Shown: piece by piece, positions 9,966 through 21,013 of the stretch
Numbering within the stretch: position 1 is the stretch's first letter
Layout: every line of letters begins with the position of its first letter
Assembly: GCA_013397695.1 (NCBI GenBank)
Contig: VYZI01000526.1
Span: 1,143 to 65,142 of the forward strand
Source of the DNA: Centropus unirufus
Lineage: Eukaryota > Chordata > Aves > Cuculiformes > Centropidae
DNA: 64,000 nucleotides
Reading direction: 5' to 3'
The notes under the pieces: generated by a model
Told to the model about the DNA's origin: nothing
Databases searched by the model: none
The model's input: the letters and a program-made list of their open reading frames with translations, nothing else
Program-made: the position numbers and the translations under genes

Positions 9966-12900
9966 GGACCGTGAGGTCGGCGACGCGGGGAAGAGCAGGG
10001 AGCTGGGCACCGGCATCCCGGGAACCCTGGGTGTCGCGGGGATCAGCAGCCGGGGCACCCGCATCACTTGGTGAGAGGGCAACGGGAGCAACGGTATGTG
10101 GGGGTGAGCAGGGATGGGGCCAGCGGCACACCGACAGGAGCGAGAAGCAGGGAATCTACATCCTGGGATGAGCAAGGAGCTTTCGTGCTTCACCCACATC
10201 CCGGGCTGCTGCTGGGACCCGGGGCATGGGCATACCCCACCTGGCCCTTCTGGCAGCTGTAGGGAATCCCTCTTCCCGAAGCCTTCTCCCCATGGGGACT
10301 GCATCTCCAGGGAGCAGGAGGGCGCGGAGGTCCCCTCTGGAGGGCTGAGCACCCACTGTGTGTGAATCCCGGTAATCACCCCCTCCTGTACCCTGAGGCA
10401 GGCAGGGAGTTCCCATCATCTGCATCCCCAGCCCTAGGCATTTCGGTGGCTTCCCAGTGTACAGCAGCAGCTCCTGCAGGGAGCAGGCAGCAGTGGGAAT
10501 CCCGCTTCCATCCTCCCCCCTTCCCGCGGGGCAAACTCCTCCATCACCCAGCAGAGGGTTGGTCCTGAGCATCCTCAAGCCGATGAATCCAGGGACACTT
10601 GCCATGGGGACGGGGCTCTCCATGAGCACTTCCATATGACCAGAAAGCAGGGGTGTCACCCCGGTCCTGCCCCAGTGCAGGCCGATGGGGACCCCATCCT
10701 GCTAGAGCTGGCAGGTCAGCCAGCCCCACGCCCCACACCAGGTACCTAGGGGGGGACCTCCAGCCCTGCCCCAGCCCTATGGTGTCCCGCACAGGACTAT
10801 TCCAGAGCTTTGCAGCCACCATTCCTGCACACCTGGGACATGAGGGGTTGTAAGTCCGGGTGGAGGGGCATTTAGGACTAGGCTACAGGCAAAGGATGAA
10901 GGGTTTCCTCCTTCTCCACGCGTTCCTAATGGCTCCTTTGAGACAAGTCACACAACTCCCTGCTGAGAAGCCTCGCTGAGCTGTAAGTACAGGACTTTTT
11001 ATTTGGACCGTTGATCTAAGCCTATTGTACCTGGTTGGAAAAGCCCTTGTGTGCAATACTCCCTGCACTTGCTGGATCCTCACTTGAATATCTATTAGCA
11101 TCTTCCTTCCCACTCCCCTGGGTCCCCTCTGCCAGTTAGAATAAATATACATAACTTTCATTTGAAAGTCTTTAAGAAAAAAATACGCTGTCAAGGGAAA
11201 CTCTTCTAGCCTTTCTTACAGATATGCTTGATTTGTTTTTATATTTTTTGATGTCATAAATGCATAGATCAGAGATTTTTTTCTCCACAAGATACATATT
11301 CATGTGAACACCTAACACCCAGCTCACACTGGGCTTGTGTAATTCTGATGGCTGCCTGCTTAAAACAGCTTATTGCAAAATTGCAAAATTTGCCAGAAAG
11401 AGACTGACTTTACCTGTTCTATTTTCCCAGTCATTCATGGAAATTTTAGGTCAACTGAAGGAAAATTTTGCAAATTCACAGTATTCCAGACAGACACATT
11501 TGTATTCTCTATTCATTGGGCTTTAAAATAAAAAAGGAACCACCCAGCCTTCTGTTTCCCAGTGGACATCCCTGCAAATGAGAGACGGGCACATACTTTG
11601 ATGATCCCACAGGGGAGATCACATCACACCAGCTTTTAGTTCAAACCCCAGTTTTGTACTAAAGGTGAGCTTAGCTAATCGTGAAAGGAGTAGGCAAGAG
11701 TGTTATAAAACTATTAATTGCTGCTTTCTATTCCTAGATGAAAGCTGCATGTGGGTAGAAATGATTTGCTCTATTCAGAAGGGAAAGTCAGAAAGGAGCA
11801 GCTCAGACAGTTCGCGACCCTTCTCCTTGCTCTGCATTTTGTGTGGGAGGGAGGAAGGAAAGGAGGGATTGCCCTGGGGCACAAAGGCTTCCAGGCTCTT
11901 GACATCCGCTTTATTTTTTTGAGCTGGGAGAGGGGTGGAAGCTGTCTCTCTCCTTGCTCTTGGTGTTTGGCTCCTCTCAGCCACATCTGCAGCTGCACAG
12001 CACAGCTAGGCCCTAGGATGGTCCTGCTGAGCTGGAGCATTGCTTTAGGCTGGTCCTGCCATCCTTGATAGCCACCCATGCTCCAGCCCAGTCCCCAAAC
12101 CACCTTTCCATTGGTTTTGGTGATGTTTGGCTTGGTCACCTGGAGCGGCTGTGGAGAGAGGCTGAAGACAGGTTTGGGATAAGCTGAATCCAACAAACAA
12201 CCCCCAACCCCGGGCCCTGTGTGTGTTTTTGTAGCCTGAATGCATGAGCATCCTTCTGGAAGGAACCTGAATTAGTCATCCCCACCCCACAGATGGGCTG
12301 TGTGATGTCTTCCCTGGAAAAGCTAATCTGTCACAGAAATTCCAATTTATCCCTGAAAAGGAGTGTTTTCATCCCTGTTTTCTGCCTTCCTTTTGTCTTT
12401 AGCATTAAAAAAGTTGATCTTTCTTTTTTTCCCTTTCCCTTTGAAAGGCAAGGCATGAGTTCCCTAAGTTCTGGGGCTCATCATGAGTTGATTGCCTCCT
12501 TCAGACCTGGTGTAATGGGAAGCGCTGGCTTTGTGGTGCAAAGCCTGTGTCTTTAAGGAGCCCTGGCTCAGAGATGCAGTGGAGTTCGCAGATGCCTTTG
12601 CCAGGCTATTTCAGACAAATGTGGTATTTGCTGCACCCTCAGTCCTACTCAGCTTAAAACCATGCCTCCAGGGTTTATCTCTAGCCATACCGTCACTACC
12701 TGCTCCTCTCCAGCTCTGCTCTGACCTCCAGATTTAGATGTAAACATATTCCCCAGGTCCCTCCTGGTCTGACAAACCTATTACACTGTGGTTTGGGGTT
12801 TTTTTTGAGACACTGGAAAACATGCAGAGCCCTTCCCCTTGCTTGGGTGTTTTCCCCATAAACCTCATGAGAACAACACAGGGCCGGGGTGCAATGGGGA

Positions 12901-13032
12901 TTCTGGGGGAAGTGGGATTCTCTTGGGCAGGGAATCTCAGCATCAGCCCTTGCTGGCTGCTGTCAGACTGGACTGTGCTGTCTAGGGTCTGGTGGCACTT
13001 TGGTGTCACTACAGGGGCAAGAGGAGGCATAT

Positions 13033-13066
13033 GATGCTATAGAGCAACCCAGATGAGCTCCTGCCA
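13033..13066 (+). repeat. 34-bp dispersed repeat, copy 2
   Basis: Differs from 3121-3154 at one position (AGCAACCC in place of AGCAGCCC). It lies about 1.2 kb upstream of the KCNS1 coding start. Confidence 0.7.
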
Positions 13067-14292
13067 TCACGAGAGATGCCTCGGTGATGGCTGCAGAAGT
13101 TGTGTCAGCACAGCAGCGACCCTGACATGCAAGCAGAGCTTGGAAGCAGGTCTTGCCTGATACGGGATTTTCCCAAAGTAGCTGATGTGTGAGGAAAAAT
13201 GTAATTCCCCCACCGAGTGAACAAAGTCGGTGTTCCTCCTGTGGATACCCAACACCCCCAGGCCAGGAGGGGGGCACTGCATTTGAATGACTAAGGTGGG
13301 TGGAGAAGTCTGATTTCAAGGTGACACAGGAAGATCACAGACATTTTTATTTGCCTTTTTATCCCCAGTTTCTGATCAACATTGATAAACGCGTTTGAAG
13401 GTGTGGGAATGCTTCTTTTTGGTAGGTGCTTTAACTGCTGCTCACTAGGAAATGGGATTTCTGTTGGATGGAGAAGCTCAGCTTCCTGAGACTTTTCAGG
13501 ACTTTTAAAGTCCTGAGCAATAGAAACCAAAACTTTGGGGTTTATTTCCCTACCGAGGTACAGGTTTTTAATTCAGTCATCAATGACTCTGAATCATGTT
13601 TTTGTTATGTGTCAATATTATAAAAATAATCCTAATATTTTACATGACAGAACACTCAAGAGGAAACAGCAGGCAGATGAATTGTTTTTACACTTCTTCC
13701 ACTGAAATTATCCCTAAAACTGACAGTTTTTATGAAAACACTTTGATTTTGGCAAAACTGCTGGGTGGGTAGCTCCATCTAAGGGCTTTTTGGCCAGGTC
13801 TAATTAGCCACATAGGTAGGTGGGCTACAAAGCTCTTTGGCAGAATCACTGCGGCAGTGATTGGCCAGGATTTTTTTTTTCCACGGGGAAGGCTCTTTTG
13901 GGGGATAAATCCTCTCTTCAGTGACTAATTACCTATTTGAACAAGGAAAACCCCAATGGATGAGGAGCTGGAGGTGCAGTAAGCTCCCTTCCTTAGGCCA
14001 TTAATGAAGGGAGAACTTTCAGAGATGGGAAAAAAGCACGGAAAAATTTGACACGGAAAAATCACTGGTTTTTTTTTTCCTTCTATACCACTGAAGAACA
14101 AAGGCCTGAAGCTGTTTCTCTCCTTCCTTCTCCCTGTTTCTCACCTTTCAAAATGCAAACATCCCTCCTCACTCCCCAGGGTGCTTCTGGTCTCCTCCCC
14201 GCTGGGAGCACCTGGAGCGGAGGGAGCCCCGCATCCCCTCCAGCACTGCTGTGTCTTGCCCACAGGTGGAACCAGATCCTGCTCTGCTGATC

Positions 14293-15258
14293 ATGGTCAA
14301 CAAGACCTTAAATTACTGGGGTCCTGGATTTGAGGAGGATGTTATCAACATCAACGTGGGGGGTCTGAGAAGGAGACTCAGCTCCAGTGCTCTCTCCAAG
14401 TTCCCTGACACCCGCCTGGGACGCCTGCTCTCCTGTGACTCGGAGGAGTCCATCCTGCAGCTCTGTGATGACTACGATGTGAGTGCCAGGGAGTTCTACT
14501 TCGACCGAAACCCTGGCTTCTTCCTCTATGTGCTCCACTTCTACCAGACAGGGAAGCTGCACGTCATGGAGGAGCTGTGCGTCTTCTCCTTCTGCCAGGA
14601 GATTGAGTACTGGGGCATCAACGAGTTCTTCCTGGACTCTTGCTGCAGCTACCGCTACCATGAGCGCAAGCTGGAGAGCCGGCACCACAACTGGGATGAG
14701 GAGAGCGAGGTCAGCAGTGTGGACACGTCCCCTGATGAGATCTCTGACATCAACCATGACCTGCTGCGCTACAGCACCATGCGCTGCGGCAACGTGCGCA
14801 AACGCCTCTGGCTCACCATGGAGAACCCTGGCTACTCCATCCCCAGCAAACTCTTCAGCTTCGTGTCCGTCAGTGTGGTGCTGGTTTCCATAGCCACCAT
14901 GTGCATCCACAGCATGCCTGAGTACCAGGAGGTGGATGAGAATGGCAACGTGCTTGATGAACCCATCCTGTACAAGCTGGAGTATTTCTGCATCTCCTGG
15001 TTCACCTTTGAAGTGTCCTCACGCCTCCTGCTCTCCCCCAACCCCAGGAAGTTCTTCAAGCACCCGCTGAACCTGATTGACATAGTGTCAGTGCTGCCCT
15101 TCTACTTTACCCTCTTGGTGGACCTGACCATGGGCAGTGACTCAGAACTGGGCAATCTGGGCAAGGTCGTGCAGGTTTTTCGGCTCATGAGGATATTCCG
15201 GGTGCTGAAGCTGGCTCGACATTCCACTGGACTGAGGTCACTGGGGGCCACCTTGAAG
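14293..15258 (+). CDS. KCNS1: KCNS1, coding exon 2: residues 1-322 of silent Kv subunit Kv9.1
   Basis: KCNS1 encodes Kv9.1, a plasma-membrane alpha subunit that does not conduct alone but joins Kv2.1/Kv2.2 tetramers and shifts their gating. This exon holds the cytoplasmic T1 tetramerisation domain (about 17-123) with the zinc-type pattern H-x5-C-x20-CC (H90, C96, C117, C118), then S1 (about 187-207), S2 (228-248), S3 (257-278) and S4 (291-310). S4 has charges every third residue: R297, R300, R303, K306, R309. LWLTMENPGYS and LARHSTGLRSLGATLK match KCNS1 closely. The start at 14293 has A at -3 and G at +4. An in-frame ATG at 14251 lies in the splice acceptor tract and is removed. The exon begins at 14266 after AG and ends in phase 0 at GT 15259. 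The leader before T1 is only about 16 residues, shorter than in human. Confidence 0.97.
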
Positions 15259-18200
15259 GTAAATTGGGACCCTCTCTCCCTACCTATTTCTGTAGTCTCT
15301 AGGTAAGGAGACCTCTCCTACAGCTGGCACATGTAGAGATTGCCATTCCCAGTGAGCTATCAGCTCTGGGTGGTGCTGGGCTCCACATTTGCGGTGGTGG
15401 GCTGGAATCTTGGTTCATGTGACTGCTGAAGCAACCAAGTGTGAGGAGAGCTGAATGAATCCTCTTCATACACACACTCTGAGCAATCAGCAATTCACCC
15501 AATTGCTGGTAGACTGCTTCATGCAGAACTGGTACTTCCAGGGACCCCATCACTCCTTCCCACCATTGCACGGTGTTGGAAGCAGAGTCAGGTGTATAGA
15601 GGTGGATATCCCACCAAAAATGGGTCAGAAGATGGTCTGTGAATGACCTGCGGAGCAGGGACCAGGCCAGCAAGCAGCTGCTGGGTATGCCAGCACCAGT
15701 GTGTGTGGTTCAGAGCTGCTCCTGTCCCCAGTTTGGGAGAAGGGGAACCTCCTTTAGCTATGCTGCCAGGTGACTGGAGGCCAGTGGCCAACCCTTACAG
15801 TCTGCCCATCTAGGGAGACAAAAATCGTGGTCCAGCTGAGCTGACACTTGGATGCTCCAGGATATGATGAGGTTGGGACTGGAACATGACTAAACAAGGC
15901 ATAAAGCAGCAACAGAAAAGCAAAGGGGATCTGCAGAGCCTGAGGCCACCAGCTCAAGGCTGGGTCTGTGTTCCCAGCAGAGCCTTGGCTGCCCCCCAGC
16001 ATGCTGGAAAATCCTGGAGAAAGCATTGCATGCAGGGCTAGGGGAAGCTGACCCTGAGACCACACAGCCCTCCAGAGGGAGAACTGGATGAGGAGATGCT
16101 GAGACAGAGAAGGACCAGGGTCCAGGCATGCCAAGATGTGGCACCCCTGGAATTTTGGGGAGAGGTGGTGTGCATCTTCTGTACTGTGCCCCAAAGCTGT
16201 GTTTCTCCAGCTCCCCTCCACTGCACCACCAGCTTCTGGGGACAGTCAAAGCATGAAGCTATCATAAAATCTTCACAAACCTGGTGCTGCAGCTCAGCCT
16301 CCCATTGCTGCAGCTCAGCAGCCCAGTCACGGCGCACTGTGTGGCCCCGTGCTCTCGCCCACCATCCCTCCATCCTCCACCCTCCTTGTGCTGAGGGCCA
16401 TATGCCTGAATCTGGGGAGGCTGAAACTGTCCCCTCACCTCTTGCTTTTACACAGAAAATCCAGCTTGCTGCAGAGGCCAATTAAACTCAGCCTTTGTCC
16501 CTGATTCTTGGTGACCACATCAAGAGAAATCCTCAAACCTGCCAAGATGCAGGGCGACACATGCGCCCAATGCCCTTCCATGTGCAAGCCTTGTGCTGAG
16601 GGGAAATCTCCAGGGCAAACATTTCATCTCCTCAGGGGATTGTCTCTGGTCCCTACGTTTGGACCACAGGGCTGCTTTTTTAAGCCCTACTGTAGAAATA
16701 TCCCTGTACTTTCTCCCCCTTCACTTAAAACAAAGGCTGTGCCAACTGGATGGCCAAGGAAGGTGAGCATACTACCAGAGCCTGAAATTCAAGCAAAGGG
16801 ATGCTCTCCTCCCACTCGGTGTGTGGCAGGGGCCAAAGATGCAGCTGCAGCAGTGGCAGGGCCAGTGTGGAAAGTCCTGGCATTGGGAGGACTTATCTTC
16901 CAGGGCTGGAGCCATTCCATGGGTGAGCCGTGGAGAAAAACAACCCTTGAGTGTGGCTGGGAATGAGGGTGGGCAGCAGGAAAGGTCTTCTGCCAACTTC
17001 TGCTGCAAAGCAGGACCAGCACGGCACAGCATTAACCCTGCAATGCCCACAGAACATCAGAATAAGTGCAGAAAAACAATTCCTGGCATCCTCAAAGCCT
17101 GCTGAAAACCACATTCCAGGGGGTATTGCTTAAAATGAAGAAGTCTTAAGTTCTACCTGCATCACAGTTACCTCTGAACACTCACCTTGAAAGAGCAGTT
17201 AGCAAGGGACAGACCTGGGTAACACTGCTTGTGGAATTTAACTAGAATTGTACAGGGCTCCCTGGACCCTTCTTGCACTCCCTTTAAGTGTGAACAACAC
17301 GTTGCAGCAGGGCAGGAACTGGTGGGCTCATCTGCAGGTCATTAAGAAGCAGATGAGCTCTGAGGAGCCAGCAGCATCCCAGCTTCTGTTTCTACTGAGC
17401 CGCTGATTCACTGAGTGACGTGCTGGACTGCGCGGCTTCCCGGGGACTCCAGTGCCAGTTGTAAATGGGGATGAGCAAAGACACAAATCTGACGCAGCAG
17501 CTTGGCATTGTGATTTACTGGGCACATAAATCACAACGTCTTGTTAATCAGAATGTACTTCCTATTGCAAGCGCATAAAGCAGCAGCAGAGCAGTAAAGG
17601 CTGTTAACAGCCAGGAGGCGGGAGCCATGGCTCTGGCAAGACAAGAAATTGTTCCCCAGCCACCAAAGTGCTAACAGAGGGATTTCTGCCATTTGTGCAG
17701 CATAAACTCTGAATGGTTTTCAGATTGCTTGGGGCCTGATCCAGGGTCTATTTAATTCAAGGAGAGGCTTCCCATGTCTCTGCTTTTCCTTCCTGCCATG
17801 CACGGCATCCATTGCTGTTCCTGCAGCTTCCCAGGTGAAGGTTTGGAGCCTGTCTCCCTCTGACAGTCCATAGGTGTGAGGCACGGAGCAATTCAGACAC
17901 CTGCAGGGATTTCCAGGTGTTGTCTGTCCCTCTAGGGGCCCAAATACACAAATAGGTTGGAAGAGCTGCATGTTCCCAGCCAGCAGGTGCCTCTCCCTGA
18001 TATCCCCACCATGAGCCATCTCTGTGCTCAGTCCCCATGCTGGTGTCTCCAGCCAGGGTCAAACTGAGCTTTTTTGTTTCCTTCGTGTCCTGCTGCATTG
18101 GAGGAAGGAGATGCATGCAGCAGGGGACGGAAAGAGGTTCATGCACAGCCCATGGCTGTCCGGAGGGTGGGCAGACCTTCTGCCAGGGCAGGAGGCAAAG

Positions 18201-20557
18201 AGGCTGCTGCTAGGGCGGCTGTTTTGGTGGAGCCTTTTATTACCCAAAATCACCTCCTCTAGGTCCAGCTGCTTGCTTAGCCAGCACCCTACCTGAACCA
18301 TGGCTAAGCCAGCATGCCACCCAGACTATGGCTAAAGCTGCATCCCCTCCCAAACTGCAGCTGTGGTTGCCTGCCCCTGGATTACACTTTTTTTTTTAGG
18401 ATAAACAGATGCAAATAGGTGGCAGCAAGTGTCTGAGGATCACTTGGAAGATTCCTGGGGCCTCCCCTGAGCTGCAAACCCTGTCCCTGCTTGTAAATGA
18501 AAGCAGTAGGAGGTAGCGAGGTGCCTGACTTGCCCCTCACCCTCCAGCACATCCCAGTGCCTTAACGGATACTCATTAAAAATTTATAAAGTTATTCTCT
18601 GCTGCTTCCCAGCTGGGACATACAGATGTGCTGCCAAGCTCCAGCCAGGAGCAAGTCTTTCATAGCCAACTGATACATCCTTGAAACTCAGTGGCTTTGA
18701 GCTGTTTCTCCTTCACAAGGAGCTCCCTTGGAGCTACTATAGGGCATTTGTAGCCCCAGGCGAGAGAAGAGGAGGAGGAATTAATTTTTCCTTGGTGTTG
18801 CTGACATTAGCTGAGCAGCCTTTGCCAGCAGTCTGAGCAAAGTCTTCTTGTTCCTTGCCATGAATTCACTTTATGTGTCATCTTGACCATGGAGGCTCTT
18901 TTCCTACATCTTCTTATGTTTGCTTTACTCAAAAGTTGTTTTGTTGAGTCATTATGTGGTCTCCAACAAAGCATTCTCTGGCTATTAGGAAACTGGAAAA
19001 AAAACCCACATAAGCAGAGCTCTGCTTCTCTTACCCCAAAAGATGAAGAGCAAGGTGGCAGATTAGTAGGCAAACTCACCCGAGAAGTTTGCTTGTGGCA
19101 AGCAAGATATGATGGGACCAAGCATGCCGTGAGGAGTAGCACACCAGGATGGCAGTAGCTGCGGCTCTGGAGGATGCTTAGCCTGGAGCTGGCAGAAAAC
19201 AGGGCTCTGCGGTCCCCTCCTGGTCTGTGAGGCTTTACGAGCAGGGTGGTCCCTGCTGCGTGCAGCGCTTTCAGCTCACATCTTGCTGGCTGCAGCGCAG
19301 GGGTGGGAGCTGGATGCTGGATTTGCCCCTGTGCTGGCCCGTGGTATCTTGCCTGGTTCCTACCCAGCATCGCTTGCTGCCTTGTCCCTTAACTGTCCAT
19401 GTTTTTGTTTGAAGCCTAAGTAATGATGCCTTCCTCAAGGGGCATTGCACACCTCTGCCACCAATCCAACCCCCTGGTTCCATGGAGCCACCTGGGAGAT
19501 TGGGTGTCCCAGCACCCCATTCCCACCAGGGCTCCCAGACCCCTCATGTGGGGCTTGGTGAGAGAGGGGGTGCAGCACCCCATGGGTGGATGCTGAGACC
19601 AGCCCACCTAGTGCTGGATGGATCGTTGGACTGTCCTGATGTCCAGGGTTGCTTGGATTTGTGTCAGCTTGGAGGTTCACCACTACAGCGAGCCCCACCA
19701 GAGACTGCCTCATGATGCTTTAGGATTGTTGGTGTCCTATAGTCAGCTCGAACACAGGTTAAAGTCATCTGGAACCTCAGGGTTCAAGTCACCCTGAGAA
19801 TAGGACCAACAGGGGACAGAAATTGGGGCAGGGGGCATTTTCTTCTTCCCCTGGAGCTGTGGCCCATGAGTACAATATCGTCCCCTGGAATGCTGCTACC
19901 TGGAGTATCCCAATCCCTCCTACCCAGGTGTGCAACAAAGGGTTATATAGACCCTAGGACTGTAGCTGGTGTTGGGGTACAGGAGGCAGCAGCTGAGGCC
20001 CGGAAGCTGTGGCTGTGGGGTTCCCTACACCCAGGGAGCCTGGGGCTGAAGGGCTGGATGGAACCTGCAGCAGAATGCATGTCCTCCTGGCGAGCACATC
20101 CCAGTATCTTAGGGAAGCATAAATCAAAATGACTTCACTTAGAGGCTGCCTGTTAGGTGGTTTCTGGGAACCTGCCAAGGTAAAAGGGAAATGTGTCTAA
20201 GTACTGATAGCCAAAATCAGGTTGGAGCAAGTGGTGAAGGCTGGGGAGTAACCTCTGCCTGGGAATGCTGGCTGGGAAGCACTGATCCCCTTTCCCTCCT
20301 GGTACTGCCTCCCCATCTCAGGCAGGCAGGGGGCAGAGGGGTGGCTGTGGGTGACAGGGCTGACCTCCAGGCTCCCCACTCACTTCAGGAGTGACTCCCA
20401 CGCACCCCAGCCTGTCCCCAGAGTGGGACATCCCACGGTAGAGACAGAGGCACTGGGAACCCCAGCAGAGGCGTGCAGGGAGCATCTGCCCCACGGGATC
20501 CCAGTGTCCTGGCCGTGCTGGGAGTGGTGACACTGACCACAGCTCTTTGCCTTCCAG
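15259..20557 (+). other. KCNS1: KCNS1 intron 2
   Basis: A 5.3-kb phase-0 intron with donor AAG/GTAAAT at 15259 and acceptor CTTTGCCTTCCAG at 20557. It splits the S4-S5 linker between ...GATLK and HSYRE.... No coding exon, CR1 copy or RNA gene was recognised. A T run (18389-18397) and an AT-rich patch near 18580 are the only simple-sequence features. Confidence 0.93.
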
Positions 20558-21013
20558 CACAGCTACCGGGAGGTGGGGATCCTGCTGCTCTACCTGGCTG
20601 TGGGAGTCTCTGTCTTCTCTGGTGTGGCCTACACTGCTGAGAAGGAGGAAGACGTTGGCTTTGACACCATCCCGGCGTGCTGGTGGTGGGGCACAGTCAG
20701 CATGACCACCGTGGGCTATGGTGATGTGGTGCCGGTCACGGTGGCAGGGAAGCTGGCTGCCTCGGGATGCATCCTGGGAGGCATCCTGGTGGTGGCACTG
20801 CCCATCACCATCATCTTCAACAAGTTCTCCCACTTCTACCGCAAGCAGAAAGCACTGGAGGCGGCCGTGAGGAACAGTGGGAAGAAAGACCCTGAGGATG
20901 TGGAGAGCACCTCCAGTCGTGACCGAGACTCGGAGATTCTGAGTGAGACCTCCCTGGGCAGAGGCAGCCCTGACCGCCGCGATCTGACCCCTGGGGCTCA
21001 CCTGGCACCCTGA
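20558..21013 (+). CDS. KCNS1: KCNS1, coding exon 3: residues 323-473, pore and C-terminus
   Basis: Continues the frame from exon 2 and carries S5 (about 329-347), the pore helix with ACWWWGTVSM, the selectivity filter TTVGYGD (372-378) and S6 (about 386-411). S6 reads VALPITIIFNKF: the P-x-P hinge of conducting Kv1-Kv4 channels is replaced by P-I-T, the mark of silent KvS subunits. HSYREVGILLLYLAVGVSVF and the AEKEEDVGF turret identify KCNS1 over KCNS2 (YSYKEVGLLLL) and KCNS3. After KALEAAVRNS the tail diverges from mammals, being Ser/Asp/Arg-rich and ending in GAHLAP, stop TGA at 21011. Total length is 473 residues, against about 526 in human. Confidence 0.97.
   Translation, partial: HSYREVGILLLYLAVGVSVFSGVAYTAEKEEDVGFDTIPACWWWGTVSMTTVGYGDVVPVTVAGKLAASGCILGGILVVALPITIIFNKFSHFYRKQKALEAAVRNSGKKDPEDVESTSSRDRDSEILSETSLGRGSPDRRDLTPGAHLAP

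Larger units (their letters stand above)
9390..10070 (+). promoter_or_regulatory. KCNS1: CpG island, probable KCNS1 promoter
   Basis: A dense CpG and G+C segment stands out from its surroundings. It contains GC-box-like GGGGCGG words around 9607 and 9680 and no obvious TATA box. It is the only such island upstream of the KCNS1 coding exons on the same strand and it contains a good 5' splice donor at 9699. Use as the KCNS1 promoter is inferred from position and composition; the transcription start is not determined. Confidence 0.7.
9699..14265 (+). other. KCNS1: KCNS1 intron 1 (inferred)
   Basis: Runs from the GT at 9699 to the AG at 14264-14265, the latter preceded by the pyrimidine-rich TGTGTCTTGCCCAC. 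It contains the 49-bp minisatellite and a copy of the 34-bp dispersed repeat at 13033-13066. No coding exon and no CR1 fragment was recognised. Confidence 0.55.

Noticed and set aside
9453..10379. 308-codon minus-strand ORF and 282-codon plus-strand ORF (9323-10171)
   Set aside because: Both are products of GC-rich minisatellite and CpG-island sequence with few stop codons; repeats of SPESLGC-like peptides follow the 49-bp unit.
14308..14910. 200-codon ORF on the minus strand
   Set aside because: Antisense shadow of KCNS1 coding exon 2.
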